Positions 25,714-35,401 of a stretch of 64,000 nt of DNA are shown one piece after another; position 1 is the first letter of the stretch, and every line of letters starts with the position of its first letter. The DNA comes from Clostridium sp. CAG:710 (lineage in GTDB: Bacteria > Bacillota_I > Bacilli_A > RF39 > UBA660): contig HF996868.1 in assembly GCA_000432595.1 (NCBI GenBank), forward strand, positions 1 to 64,000, read 5' to 3'. The position numbers and the translations under genes were made by a program. The notes beneath the pieces are model-generated. The model was given only the letters and a program-made list of their open reading frames with translations, made no database searches and had not been told where the DNA came from.

Positions 25714-25794
25714 CTCAGGGGGTTTTGGTTGAATACACACTCACATTATATGACCGTAAGTGCGTTCAATTATGTATGACGTTTACCATCATAC
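25684..25794 (-). ncRNA. Unassigned small RNA (~110 nt) downstream of recG
   Basis: A near-consensus promoter and a strong terminator delimit a ~110-base transcript without a reading frame that has a ribosome site. The 5' part can form GTATGA / TCATAC with a 9-base loop. A longer imperfect stem joins TTGAACGCACTTAC to GTGAGTGTGTATTCAA. The unpaired stretch ACCAAAACCCCCUGAG precedes the terminator stem CCGGTCC / GGGCCGG. CCCCCUGAG is the exact complement of the terminator loop of the RNA at 28.0 kb. I match it to no known RNA family. It lies just outside the right island repeat. Confidence 0.6.
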
Positions 25795-25800
25795 GTACTA

Positions 25801-25829
25801 ATCATAATATGGATTTTGTTAAAAGTCAA
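25801..25829 (-). promoter_or_regulatory. Promoter of the 25.7-kb small RNA
   Basis: The minus strand reads TTGACT, 17 bases, TATGAT, placing the start near 25794. It lies in the gap behind recG. Confidence 0.8.
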
Positions 25830-25862
25830 TTTATATTATTTATTTTTTTTATGGTTTACACT

Positions 25863-27854
25863 CTAACTATGATTAATTGTATCTATAAGCCTTATTTTTA
25901 AAGCATCTGTATTATTATCTTTACACTTTAAAAATTCTAGAGAATCTTTTTTGGCCTGTACAAGAATCTTATAATCTGATTTTAAATTAGCTATTTTAAA
26001 TGACATGTCACCACTTTGTTTTACTCCAAATAAGTCTCCTGCTCCTCTTAATTTAAAATCTTGTTCGCTTATTTCAAATCCATCATAAGTAGTTTCCATT
26101 ATTTTTAATCTTTCTTTCTCTGTATTACTAATTAATATACATTTAGACTCAAGTTTATTTCTACCTACTCTTCCTCTTAATTGATGTAGTGTGGATAATC
26201 CAAATCTTTCCGCATCAAATATAACAATCATAGTAGCATTTTCAACATCTACACCTACTTCTATAACGGTTGTACTTATTAATATATTTATTTTATTTTG
26301 TTTAAATTCACCCATTATCAATTCTTTTGCTTCTGGTTTCATTTTACCATGTACTATATCTATATTATATTTACTACCAAATGCTAGATTCATTTTATCT
26401 CTTAAGTTATAAACATTAGTCATATCTGAATTATCACTTTGTTCAATTAATGGCGCTATAACATATATTTGATGATTATTTTTTAATTCTTCATGCATAC
26501 TAGTTAAAACATCTTTCATTTCTTTTTCTGATTTAACTACTGTTTTAACAGGCTTTCTTCCAGATGGAAGTTGTTTTATGGTTGATATGTCCATATCTCC
26601 ATATATAGTTAGTGCATATGTTCTTGGTATTGGTGTTGCACTCATATATAATACATCTACTGCGATTCCCTTATTTTTTAGATTTGCTCGTTGGTTTACT
26701 CCGAATCTATGTTGCTCATCTGTAATGACAAGCCCTAAATTACCATATTTTACATCTTCTTGAATTAATGCATGTGTTCCTATTACTACCGAGATTTCAC
26801 CACTTTCTAATCTCTTATATATATCTTGTTTTTCTTTTTTTGATATAGAACCTGTAAGTAGTGCTATTTCAACATTTAAATCTTTAAATACTTCTTTTAT
26901 ATTATTATAATGCTGAATCGCTAATATTTCTGTTGGGGCCATCAATGCACTTTGATATCCACAAATTGAATTATAATACATTGCTAAAAATGCAACTATT
27001 GTTTTTCCACTACCTACATCACCCTGTAATAATCTATTCATTTTATGATCACTACTTAAATCATCTATTATTTCATCAAGTGCTTTTATTTGATCATCAG
27101 TAAGTTTAAATGGAAGTTTTTTAATCACTTTATCCAGTTCCATTTTATTACATTCTCTTTTTATACCAACAGCATTCTTTTTATTTTGCTCTTTTAAATA
27201 ATTAATCTTAAATGTAAATTCAAACAATTCTTCATATTTAAGTCTTATCATTGATTCTTTTAACTTTTCAAAATCAGGTGGATTATGTACAATATTTAAA
27301 TCTGTTTTTTTGTTATTAAAGTTATATCTATCTAATAAATATTTTGGTATGTTATCAGTTATTTGATTTCCATATTTTAAAAGTGCATTATTAATATAGC
27401 TTGCTAATACTTTGCCTGTTATACCGCTAGTAGTATGATAAACGGGCTCAATTGTTTCTTTGTTTGATAGTGATCCAAACTTAATCTCACTTGCTGTTAA
27501 TATATTTCTTTGTTTATCATATTTACCAATTGCTATTATACTTGTTCCTATTTTTAAGTTAGGTTTTAGGAATGCTCTATTAAATATAGATACTCCAACT
27601 ACTCCATCCTTTGTAGCTAGTCTTATGTTTAGTTTATTTAAATTACCCTTAAATCTAACTAGTATTGGAATACTTTCTACTTTACCATCAATTATTACTT
27701 TTTCTAATGTTTCTTCATCTTTTAAATTACTTCTTTTTAGAATTTCATATCTAAATGGATAGTGAGTTACCAAATCATCAAAACTGAATATACCTATTTT
27801 GTTAAGTAAGGTTTCTGTTTTGGGACCAATTCCCTTTACATCTGATAACTTCAT
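25863..27854 (-). CDS. recG: ATP-dependent DNA helicase RecG
   Basis: The 663-residue protein has the RecG layout. An N-terminal wedge/OB domain starts with KGIGPKTETLLNKIGI. The helicase core has LLQGDVGSGKT (Walker A), TDEQHRFGV (DEQH box) and MSATPIPRT. The C-terminal lobe has QLRGRVGR and the FKLRGAGDLFG segment diagnostic of RecG. It remodels stalled forks and branches Holliday junctions. The size is close to the usual 680. ATG 27854 follows GGGAGTGAT. The intergenic regions on both sides each hold a small-RNA gene. Confidence 0.96.
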   Translation of the reverse strand: MKLSDVKGIGPKTETLLNKIGIFSFDDLVTHYPFRYEILKRSNLKDEETLEKVIIDGKVESIPILVRFKGNLNKLNIRLATKDGVVGVSIFNRAFLKPNLKIGTSIIAIGKYDKQRNILTASEIKFGSLSNKETIEPVYHTTSGITGKVLASYINNALLKYGNQITDNIPKYLLDRYNFNNKKTDLNIVHNPPDFEKLKESMIRLKYEELFEFTFKINYLKEQNKKNAVGIKRECNKMELDKVIKKLPFKLTDDQIKALDEIIDDLSSDHKMNRLLQGDVGSGKTIVAFLAMYYNSICGYQSALMAPTEILAIQHYNNIKEVFKDLNVEIALLTGSISKKEKQDIYKRLESGEISVVIGTHALIQEDVKYGNLGLVITDEQHRFGVNQRANLKNKGIAVDVLYMSATPIPRTYALTIYGDMDISTIKQLPSGRKPVKTVVKSEKEMKDVLTSMHEELKNNHQIYVIAPLIEQSDNSDMTNVYNLRDKMNLAFGSKYNIDIVHGKMKPEAKELIMGEFKQNKINILISTTVIEVGVDVENATMIVIFDAERFGLSTLHQLRGRVGRNKLESKCILISNTEKERLKIMETTYDGFEISEQDFKLRGAGDLFGVKQSGDMSFKIANLKSDYKILVQAKKDSLEFLKCKDNNTDALKIRLIDTINHS

Positions 27855-27977
27855 ACTATCACTCCCTGTTGCATATTATACCACAAAAACACATCATAAA
27901 TAAAGTAAAATATAACTAAATAATGCTTAATAAATTTTAATTAATTATAAAAACTTTAAAATTTTTTTAGTTTTTTA

Positions 27978-28006
27978 TTGACAAAATATGCAAATGCAAT
28001 TATGAT
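27978..28006 (+). promoter_or_regulatory. Promoter of the 28.0-kb small RNA
   Basis: TTGACA, 17 bases, TATGAT on the plus strand, opposite to the flanking genes. The start should be near 28013. Confidence 0.85.
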
Positions 28007-28011
28007 AAGAA

Positions 28012-28114
28012 TCACCAATTCACAAATGGCGAATTGGTCGCTAGTATCACACTAGCCAACCCCTTTTTATTCTTTTTTATGAAGCTGTTTCTCAGGGGGA
28101 ACAGCTTCTTTTTT
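28012..28114 (+). ncRNA. Unassigned small RNA (~100 nt) between recG and nifJ
   Basis: The RNA is transcribed from its own consensus promoter against both neighbours. Predicted folds: an 8-bp hairpin ACCAATTC / GAATTGGT, a 6-bp hairpin GCTAGT / ACTAGC, the single-stranded run CAACCCCUUUUU, then the terminator stem GAAGCTGTT / AACAGCTTC. The ten-base terminator loop contains CUCAGGGGG, which is fully complementary to CCCCCUGAG of the 25.7-kb RNA. It could also pair internally with CCCCU to give a pseudoknot. There is no convincing reading frame. I do not recognise the family. Confidence 0.65.
28081..28114 (+). terminator. Terminator of the 28.0-kb small RNA
   Basis: A 9-bp stem GAAGCTGTT / AACAGCTTC with a ten-base loop rich in G, followed by six T. 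Confidence 0.88.
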
Positions 28115-28122
28115 GTATAATT

Positions 28123-28149
28123 AAAAGAGACTATTCTTTAGTCTCTTTT
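28123..28149 (-). terminator. Hairpin overlapping the nifJ stop
   Basis: Perfect 11-bp stem AAAAGAGACTA / TAGTCTCTTTT with a 5-base loop. The T run on the minus strand is provided by the stem itself. It converges with the small-RNA terminator. Confidence 0.65.
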
Positions 28150-31100
28150 TCAGATAAACTTTTATAATAATTATATCTATTTATTGCTTCTTCTTTGTTT
28201 CCTTCCAACAGGCTTTTATATTCTTTAGGGTTTACTTTTCTTAAAGCACGATATCTATCTTCTCCTAATATGAAATCAAAGTATTTAGTAAAGTCTGCGG
28301 TTGAATCTAAGTTAAATTCTTCTGTATCTGGATTATATCTAAATAGTGGGTAGTACCCTGATAAAGTTGCTTTTTTTTCTTCTTCAATACTATTTACTAC
28401 TCCACCTGTAATTCCTTGTGCAATACAAGGTGCATATGCAATAACTATAGATGGTCCATTATGATTTTTAGCCTCAACTAATGCTTTAATAGCTTGGTTC
28501 ATATTAGCTCCTAATGAAATAGTTGCTACATATACATGTGGATAAGACATTGCAATTCTAGCAAGGTCTTTTTTATGTGTTTTCTTTCCACTAGCCGCGA
28601 ATTTTGCTACACTACCCATTCTACTGGATTTTGACATTTGCCCTCCAGTATTAGAGTATACCTCTGTATCAAGTACTAAAATATTTACGTTTTCTTTACT
28701 TGCTAGTACATGATCTAATCCACCAAATCCAATATCATATGCCCAACCATCTCCACCTACTATCCAGAATGATTTAGTTTTTATGAAGTCTTTCATTGCT
28801 AGTAATTCTCTATCCTTGTTTTTATTTACTACTTCATATAATAAACAACTTGATGCATAATCTAATTTCTTATAATAGCTTGCATATATTTCTTTTTCTG
28901 TTTTACCAACTTTATTTATGTTTTTATATAATATTTTTTTAATTCTTTCTTTATTAATTCTATCTGAGACTGCTAGACCAAATCCAAACTCTGCATTATC
29001 TTCAAATAATGAGTTAGCCCATGGTACACTATAAGGGGTTTTTGGTATACTTCCTCCATAAATTGATGAACATCCAGTAGCATTTGATATTACTAATTCA
29101 TCTCCAAATAACTGTGTTAATAGTTTTAAATAAGGAGTTTGTCCACATCCAGCACAGGCACCTGAGAATTCAAATTTTGGTTTAACAAATTGACTTCCTT
29201 TTACTGTGTTAATAGGAAGCGGTTGATGTTCGCTGACGTTTTCAAATAGGTATTTATTCCTTAATATATTTTCCTTAGTTTGAACTTTTTCCTTATCTTC
29301 CATTGTTATAGCTTTAATGCCTTTTTTACCAGGGCATATTTTACTACATAGCCCACATCCTGTACAATTAGAGTAATCTATTCCTATTGTGAATTTTAGA
29401 CTTTGGTCTTTGATTAATGCATCCTTTAGTGTTTTTCTTATCTCTTCTTTTGACAACATATATTCTTTATCATCTAATAAGAATGGTCTAATAACAGCAT
29501 GTGGACACACTAATGCACATTGATTACACATAATACAATTTTCACTATTATAACAAGGAAGTTTTTCAGCTATATTTTTGGCTTCAAACTTAGATAATCC
29601 CCCTGGAAATGTACCATCCATGAATTTTGATAACTCTCCAACAGTTAAAGTATTCCCTTCTTTTCTATCGATTATATCAAAAATGTTATTAGATATCTTT
29701 AGCTCTTCTTCATCTAAGTCAGTATTTATTTTTACTTTATTTAAATTTTCCAAGCTTTCATCTATTGCCGTTAGATTCTTTTCTATTACTTCACTGCCTT
29801 TATTAGTTAATATTGTCTCTAATGACTTTTTTATTTCATTAAATGCAAAGTCAAATGGAATAAAATTACTTACTTTAAATATAATTGTTGTCATTATCAT
29901 ATTTATTTTATTAGGTATTCCACATTCAAATGCAATTTTGCTTGCATCAATTGTGTATATTTTAATTTTTTTATTCTTTATAATGGCTTTTTCTTTATTA
30001 TTGAATAATTCGTTCAAGTCATCTTTTTTTCTTGATGTATTAAGTATAAAAATACCATTTTCTTTTATATTACTTAACATATCATATTTTTTTAAATAAT
30101 CATCTTTGGTACATACTACTAGCATTGGTCTTTCTACATAATAAGTAGCTCTTATTGGATTATTACCAAATCTTAAGTGGCATCTTGTAAGTCCACCTGC
30201 TTTTTTTGAATCATATTCAAAGTATCCTTGTGCATATGCATTTGTATTGTTACCTATTATTTTTATTATGTCTTTTGATGCACTAACCATTCCATCTGAT
30301 GCATATCCATATATAAGCATTTCATAGTCATCTGAAGGTAGTTCAAAGTATTCTTCATCTAAACTTAAGTTAGTTACATCGTCTTTTATTCCTATTGTAA
30401 ACTCATGGTTATCTTTTTTTGATAGATAGCTATATACCGCTTTTATTTGATATGGTGTTGTATTTTTACTTGAAAGGCCATACCTTCCACCTACAACGCT
30501 TATTTTTGAATTATATGATGAAACTATATTTTTTACATCTAAGTACAATGGACAGCTAGCACCAGGCTCTTTGCTTCTATCTAGTACTGCGATTTTCTTT
30601 ACTGTTTTTGGTAATACATCTAAAAAATATTTCTCACTAAATGGTCTATATAGATGTACTTCTATAAGTCCTACCGAATCATTTTGACTATTTAAATAAT
30701 CAACTGTATCTTTAATAGTTCCACAAACTGAACCCATTGCCACTATTACTTTAGTTGCTTTTGGGTCTCCATAATAATTAAATGGTTTGTAATCTCTTCC
30801 TGTTATTTTGTTTATTTCTTCCATATAGTTGTTTACTATGTCTGGTAATTCATCATAGTATTTATTTCTTGACTCTGTAATTTGAAAATATATATCGTCG
30901 TTTTGATTTGTACCTCTTGTCACATTATTTATGCTTAAAGCTCGTGATTTAAATTCTTTTAGTTTTTTCTTATCAATTAGTTTTTTTAATTTATCTAAAT
31001 CTATTAATTCAACTTTATCAAGCTCATGACTTGTTCTAAACCCATCAAAGAAGTTTACAAATGGTATTCTTCCCTTTATTGCTGATAAATATGGTACAGC

Positions 31101-31553
31101 AGTTAAATCCATTACTTGTTGAGGGGAGGATGTTGCAAATATAGCAAATCCTGTTTGACGTACTGAATATATATCTTGATGATCACCTAAAATAGATAAT
31201 GAATGCGTTGCTAAGCTTCTTGCCGCTACATTTATGACACATGGTAACATTTCACCGGCTATTTTATACATATTTGGAATCATAAGTAATAGTCCTTGAC
31301 TTGCGGTATAAGTTGTTGCAAGCGTACCATTTTGAAGAGCTCCGTGTACTGTGGCTATTGCACCTGCTTCACTTTGCATTTCTACTACTGTTACTACATC
31401 ATTAAAAAAGTTTTCTTGTGATAATGATGCATATTTATCAATATATTCTGCCATTGGAGAAGCTGGAGTTATTGGATATATTCCTGCCATCTCACTAAAT
31501 TTATATGAAACAATGCTGCAAGCTTCGTTTCCATCCATTATTTTGTATTTCAT
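28131..31553 (-). CDS. nifJ: Pyruvate:ferredoxin (flavodoxin) oxidoreductase, single-chain
   Basis: About 1,140 residues, the full length of single-chain PFOR. Domains in order: pyruvate-binding domain (YPITPASPMAEYID), gamma-type region, two 4Fe-4S ferredoxin clusters (CIMCNQCALVCP and CTGCGLCSKICP) and the thiamine-diphosphate domain (GDGWAYDIGFGG, then LDTEVYSNTGGQ). It oxidises pyruvate to acetyl-CoA and CO2 while reducing ferredoxin, a core step of anaerobic fermentation. An ATG at 31553 has AAAGGA about ten bases upstream; an earlier in-frame ATG at 31598 lacks one. A TATAAT lies upstream. It is oxygen-sensitive in known examples, which supports an anaerobic host. Confidence 0.96.
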   Translation of the reverse strand: MKYKIMDGNEACSIVSYKFSEMAGIYPITPASPMAEYIDKYASLSQENFFNDVVTVVEMQSEAGAIATVHGALQNGTLATTYTASQGLLLMIPNMYKIAGEMLPCVINVAARSLATHSLSILGDHQDIYSVRQTGFAIFATSSPQQVMDLTAVPYLSAIKGRIPFVNFFDGFRTSHELDKVELIDLDKLKKLIDKKKLKEFKSRALSINNVTRGTNQNDDIYFQITESRNKYYDELPDIVNNYMEEINKITGRDYKPFNYYGDPKATKVIVAMGSVCGTIKDTVDYLNSQNDSVGLIEVHLYRPFSEKYFLDVLPKTVKKIAVLDRSKEPGASCPLYLDVKNIVSSYNSKISVVGGRYGLSSKNTTPYQIKAVYSYLSKKDNHEFTIGIKDDVTNLSLDEEYFELPSDDYEMLIYGYASDGMVSASKDIIKIIGNNTNAYAQGYFEYDSKKAGGLTRCHLRFGNNPIRATYYVERPMLVVCTKDDYLKKYDMLSNIKENGIFILNTSRKKDDLNELFNNKEKAIIKNKKIKIYTIDASKIAFECGIPNKINMIMTTIIFKVSNFIPFDFAFNEIKKSLETILTNKGSEVIEKNLTAIDESLENLNKVKINTDLDEEELKISNNIFDIIDRKEGNTLTVGELSKFMDGTFPGGLSKFEAKNIAEKLPCYNSENCIMCNQCALVCPHAVIRPFLLDDKEYMLSKEEIRKTLKDALIKDQSLKFTIGIDYSNCTGCGLCSKICPGKKGIKAITMEDKEKVQTKENILRNKYLFENVSEHQPLPINTVKGSQFVKPKFEFSGACAGCGQTPYLKLLTQLFGDELVISNATGCSSIYGGSIPKTPYSVPWANSLFEDNAEFGFGLAVSDRINKERIKKILYKNINKVGKTEKEIYASYYKKLDYASSCLLYEVVNKNKDRELLAMKDFIKTKSFWIVGGDGWAYDIGFGGLDHVLASKENVNILVLDTEVYSNTGGQMSKSSRMGSVAKFAASGKKTHKKDLARIAMSYPHVYVATISLGANMNQAIKALVEAKNHNGPSIVIAYAPCIAQGITGGVVNSIEEEKKATLSGYYPLFRYNPDTEEFNLDSTADFTKYFDFILGEDRYRALRKVNPKEYKSLLEGNKEEAINRYNYYKSLSEKETKE

Positions 31554-31633
31554 ATTATCACATTCCTTTAGCATTTTATATATATAATTATATACCAAAC
31601 TATTAAGATTTGAAAGAAAAAGAAACGTTCTTT

Positions 31634-32824
31634 TTACGCTTCTTTTGTATATATAGTTTTAATGTTTTTATCTATTTTTCTTACTATATCCATATTCTTT
31701 TTAAATTCTGCTTTATAATTTGGTAATAGGCTATCATTTAACTTATTATATGGATATACTTTATATTTACCTTTTCCACATGTATTTGGCTTACATGTAT
31801 AAACTAGATCGGCTTTTGTATTTGATAGTTTGACCACGCTTTTGCCATCTATAGTTGTTTTTGTTATATCAACAGCAGCCACTAACCCAGTTAGTTTTTC
31901 ATTTCCTATTTGTGAGGAAACAAAATTTCCTAATGAGTAAATTACTAAAGTATTGTTAATATACTCAATTGGTTCTACCACATGTGGATGTGTTCCTATT
32001 ATTATATCAACACCTAATGATGATAAGTATTTAGCAATTGCTTTTTGTTCTGGTGAAACTCCATGTGAATATTCTATTCCCCAGTGCATTGATACTATTA
32101 AAACATCTACTTTATCTCTTAATGTTTCTATATCTTTTTTAGCTAAAGCATCACTATAAACATTTAGATAAAATCTCTTATCTTTTGGCATTGTTAATCC
32201 ATTAGTAAGAGTTGTATATGCTAGTAATCCATATTTAATTCCGTTTTTCTCTTTTACTATTACTTCATCTTTTTCTTTTTGAGTTGCATATGAGCCAGCG
32301 GCAATTACATTTTCTTGTTTGTTCCAATATTCTCTTGAACTTTTTATTGTTTTCCAATTTGTTGAGACTCCTCTATCTAATGTATGGTTGGTTGCAAGAC
32401 TAACTAGGTTAAATCCCATCTCCATAAATGCATCTCCTACTTCGGTTGGAGAATTAAATTGTGGATAAGTGGACAACCCAAGCTCTTTTCCCCCTAATAT
32501 TGTTTCTTGGTTGTAGAATCTAAGATCATAACTAGAGAAAACATTTTTTACCTCACTAAAAATTGGCTTAAAATCATAATTTGATTTTTGTACATTTTGA
32601 TATATTGCACCATGTATTAATGCGTCTCCTACTGCAATTAACGATATCTTTGATTCTTCTACTTTTGGCTTTGGTATTTCATTATACTTTTTTGAATTTA
32701 CTATAGGGGCATTAACTGAAATTATATTTTTCTTTATACCTATAATTAAGAGTGATACTCCAAATCCAGCTAATATAATTACTAGTAATAATCTTCCTAT
32801 TTTTAATTTGTATTTTTTTTTCAT
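31634..32824 (-). CDS. CapA family protein (PGA_cap metallophosphatase-like), membrane-anchored
   Basis: A 396-residue protein with one N-terminal membrane helix (about 10-28) and a PGA_cap domain. The metal-site motifs are AVGDALIHG, YNQETILGG, NHTLDRG, HWGIEYS and GTHPHVVEP. CapA/PgsA-type proteins take part in poly-gamma-glutamate or other capsule polymer export and modification; many homologues have no proven substrate. No capB/capC genes are present, so a true polyglutamate capsule is not supported here. It follows a NAGPA-domain gene by 10 bases in an envelope operon. Confidence 0.88.
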   Translation of the reverse strand: MKKKYKLKIGRLLLVIILAGFGVSLLIIGIKKNIISVNAPIVNSKKYNEIPKPKVEESKISLIAVGDALIHGAIYQNVQKSNYDFKPIFSEVKNVFSSYDLRFYNQETILGGKELGLSTYPQFNSPTEVGDAFMEMGFNLVSLATNHTLDRGVSTNWKTIKSSREYWNKQENVIAAGSYATQKEKDEVIVKEKNGIKYGLLAYTTLTNGLTMPKDKRFYLNVYSDALAKKDIETLRDKVDVLIVSMHWGIEYSHGVSPEQKAIAKYLSSLGVDIIIGTHPHVVEPIEYINNTLVIYSLGNFVSSQIGNEKLTGLVAAVDITKTTIDGKSVVKLSNTKADLVYTCKPNTCGKGKYKVYPYNKLNDSLLPNYKAEFKKNMDIVRKIDKNIKTIYTKEA

Positions 32825-32834
32825 AATTAGACTC

Positions 32835-33836
32835 CTATTTAATTAATCCAAAACCACTTACTACTCTTCTTCCTCCAGTAACTTTTTTGCCATATACTGT
32901 TAGTGGATTATTCATTAATGTTCCATTTATAACTAATTGTGCTGATGTACCACCATCTAGATTAGCTGCATTATATGCGCCGTATTTTGTTAGAAGCTCA
33001 ATTACTTCAACAAGTGATGGACCATTTGTATGTACTCCTTCAGTAACTAAAAATAATACAACTCCATCTTTTCTTTGTGCTATTGCGACACGAGCTGCCC
33101 TGTCGTATCCTCCTGCTGATGATTCATATTGAAGCTTTTTACCATTTACTATTAAGAATGGCCCAAATTCTAGGGCATCTCTCATACCCATAGCTAATGC
33201 ATCTTGTGCAGTTGATTCAGTTAAAACTAATTTGTTTTCTTTATTAAATCCTATTAAACTCGTTGCTTTGCTTGTATCTGACCATATAATTTTTCCGTCT
33301 TTTATTAGTGTTCCTTTTGGAATATCGCTACCATAACCAGTTGTATCATTAAATCTACCACCATTTATACATACAATACCATCTGATCTTTTACACATAT
33401 CTTTTATACGTTCTTGTCCATGTCCTGTATTAAATGTTTTTGATGCGATTAATTTTACGCGTGATGGATCATATATAGCTACTAAGTGTGCATTATATTT
33501 TCCAACTTTTACTTTTATATATTTGTAATCTTCATTGTTTGGATCTCTTGTTAATATTTCTTCATCATATTTATTATCATATGAATCCCTTTCTGAAGTA
33601 TTTATAACTATTTCATCTAGATTTACTTTATCAGTTAATGGAATATATCTATTTTGTGCGGTTACTTTGTCAATTGTTTCTTCATCGTAGAATATATATG
33701 CTATATACTTGTGTGTTTTTGTAACCATTGCAGTTGATATAATTTTATTTTTAAATGAAGGTATTCCATATACTAGTACAAAACAAGATGCCACTAGTAT
33801 ATCTACTACAATCATGAAAATTGTAAATTTTTTCAT
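32835..33836 (-). CDS. Phosphodiester glycosidase (NAGPA-domain) family protein
   Basis: The 333-residue protein has an N-terminal signal/anchor helix (about 5-25) and a C-terminal NAGPA domain. Its recognisable motifs are CINGGRFND, LEFGPFLIVNGK and AANLDGGTSAQLVING. Bacterial members act on phosphodiester-linked sugars in exopolysaccharide or wall teichoic-acid-like polymers, outside the membrane. It starts just two bases after the DUF6273-like gene and is followed by the CapA-like gene, suggesting a three-gene envelope-polymer operon. Confidence 0.87.
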   Translation of the reverse strand: MKKFTIFMIVVDILVASCFVLVYGIPSFKNKIISTAMVTKTHKYIAYIFYDEETIDKVTAQNRYIPLTDKVNLDEIVINTSERDSYDNKYDEEILTRDPNNEDYKYIKVKVGKYNAHLVAIYDPSRVKLIASKTFNTGHGQERIKDMCKRSDGIVCINGGRFNDTTGYGSDIPKGTLIKDGKIIWSDTSKATSLIGFNKENKLVLTESTAQDALAMGMRDALEFGPFLIVNGKKLQYESSAGGYDRAARVAIAQRKDGVVLFLVTEGVHTNGPSLVEVIELLTKYGAYNAANLDGGTSAQLVINGTLMNNPLTVYGKKVTGGRRVVSGFGLIK

Positions 33837-33837
33837 A

Positions 33838-35319
33838 CTATCCCTCCAATGTATAAGGCTTTGTTAAAGAGCCATCTCCAGTTTTTATTGTTGCTTTTTT
33901 AATACAAATTGATGGTTTTATTGCTCTTGCAAGAGTCACTTTGCTTTCAGTTAAATAATCACTATATAAATAAGCCTTACCATCTTTAGTTCCGTTTAAT
34001 ATATAATAATTCTTAACACCTGAATCAAATTTTAAATCTGCTACTGAACTAATTCCTACTTTAGCAGTTATTTTTTCCTTATATATATCTTTATAGCTTG
34101 ATTCATATGTTCCAGTGTTCCATGTACAATCTTCTAATTTATTTTTATATGACAGTGTGTTCAAATATGTTTCATTTAAATATTTTGCTAGTGAAGATGC
34201 TTTTTTTGGGTCATATTTATTACTTTTTAGGTCAAATCTATATGTTTTTGTTCCTTTTCCGTATAGAGTGGATAGAGATAAGTACAATTTATTACCTTCA
34301 ATTTTATAAACTGTCCATGTATCACTACCTAATTTTATATGATCAGAAATCATTACATTATTAGATTTTTCTTCTATTTCGTATGGTTCTTTTTTAGTAC
34401 CTCTTCCGCCAACATATTTCGTAGTATTTTTTAGTGTTACCACTGGTTTTACATCATAAGTTTTTGCTGGGTCTGTATATGATAGGCTTGTTCCATTTAT
34501 TGCCCAAACCTGTTTTTCTCCACGAGTTGATAGCCATACGCTGCTTCCATTAGAAATAAATGATTTTCCACTTGCTTTACTATTTATGAATTCTCCAATA
34601 TTTAATAGTCTAACATAGTTTGATGTATCTGTTGTGTTACATTTTATTTTTGATATATCATCTACCTTATCAGTACATACAATTGTATGCGCAAGCGTTT
34701 TCTTGTTTAAAATTTTAATAAATTCATCATTTAAATATGTTGCAATATCAGATTTTGAATAATCTGTTATATTACTGTTCCATTTTAGGTTGTTTATAGA
34801 ACTATCAAGTACAATATCTATTGATTTATCACTATTTATCTTTAAAATTCTCCAAACTAAATTTCCATATTTAATATAGTTGTCTACTTTTTCACCTTTA
34901 TATGTATAAGTTCCTCCAGTTAAATAGATACCATCACCATCATATACAAATGTTGCTCCTGATGTAATTTTGTTTGCAAGTAATTGCATTGCATTACCAT
35001 TAGAATCCTTTGGATTGTATATTTTATAGTATTTTACTAATCTTGTCCCATAAAAAATACAGCAACCAATTATAAAAATAATACTAACTGCACAAAAAAT
35101 AGTCTGGAAAAGAAGTCCTTTTTTTAATTTTCTCTTTCCAGTGGCTTTTTTTATAGTTGATTTATCTTTATTTTTGCTTTTTTCTTTCTTATCTTTTTTC
35201 TTTTCTGTATTTTTATCTATATTTTCTTCTTCTACTACTTCTTTTTCTTCTTCGATGTCATCATCTATATCAATTACTTCTAATTCTTCTTCATCGTTTA
35301 GTTCGTTTCTTATATTCAC
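33838..35319 (-). CDS. Membrane-anchored protein with DUF6273-like repeats
   Basis: About 493 residues. The N-terminus is cytoplasmic, very acidic and then Lys-rich (residues ~1-80). One membrane helix follows (LLFQTIFCAVSIIFIIGCCIF). Outside, two related domains begin near GNLVWRILKI and GSDTWTVYKIEG. Each has a pattern of Trp strand, then IATYLNDEF or SLAKYLNET-like helix, as in DUF6273. The GTG at 35319 has AGGAGTG just upstream; a longer frame from 35370 would start within the promoter region (TATAAT). The function is unknown, but the neighbours point to the cell envelope. Confidence 0.7.
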   Translation of the reverse strand: MNIRNELNDEEELEVIDIDDDIEEEKEVVEEENIDKNTEKKKDKKEKSKNKDKSTIKKATGKRKLKKGLLFQTIFCAVSIIFIIGCCIFYGTRLVKYYKIYNPKDSNGNAMQLLANKITSGATFVYDGDGIYLTGGTYTYKGEKVDNYIKYGNLVWRILKINSDKSIDIVLDSSINNLKWNSNITDYSKSDIATYLNDEFIKILNKKTLAHTIVCTDKVDDISKIKCNTTDTSNYVRLLNIGEFINSKASGKSFISNGSSVWLSTRGEKQVWAINGTSLSYTDPAKTYDVKPVVTLKNTTKYVGGRGTKKEPYEIEEKSNNVMISDHIKLGSDTWTVYKIEGNKLYLSLSTLYGKGTKTYRFDLKSNKYDPKKASSLAKYLNETYLNTLSYKNKLEDCTWNTGTYESSYKDIYKEKITAKVGISSVADLKFDSGVKNYYILNGTKDGKAYLYSDYLTESKVTLARAIKPSICIKKATIKTGDGSLTKPYTLEG

Positions 35320-35401
35320 GCTACCACTCCTAATTGTAAAAATTATAACAAAAAAAAAGTCGATTTTCAATGTTTTGGGGTAATTATATAATTATATTTT
35401 T

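Noticed and set aside
23535..25794. Dual R-x4-H protein plus neighbouring small RNA as a Cas13-type CRISPR system
   Set aside because: No repeat-spacer array, no Cas1/Cas2, and the chain is shorter than typical Cas13. The motif spacing alone does not justify the name.
31634..32824. CapA-like protein as proof of a poly-gamma-glutamate capsule
   Set aside because: No capB/capC-type synthetase genes are present in the window.
34871..35370. Earlier ATG at 35370 as the start of the DUF6273-like protein
   Set aside because: The extra 17 codons include a TATAAT-containing promoter-like region and lack a ribosome site; GTG 35319 has one.
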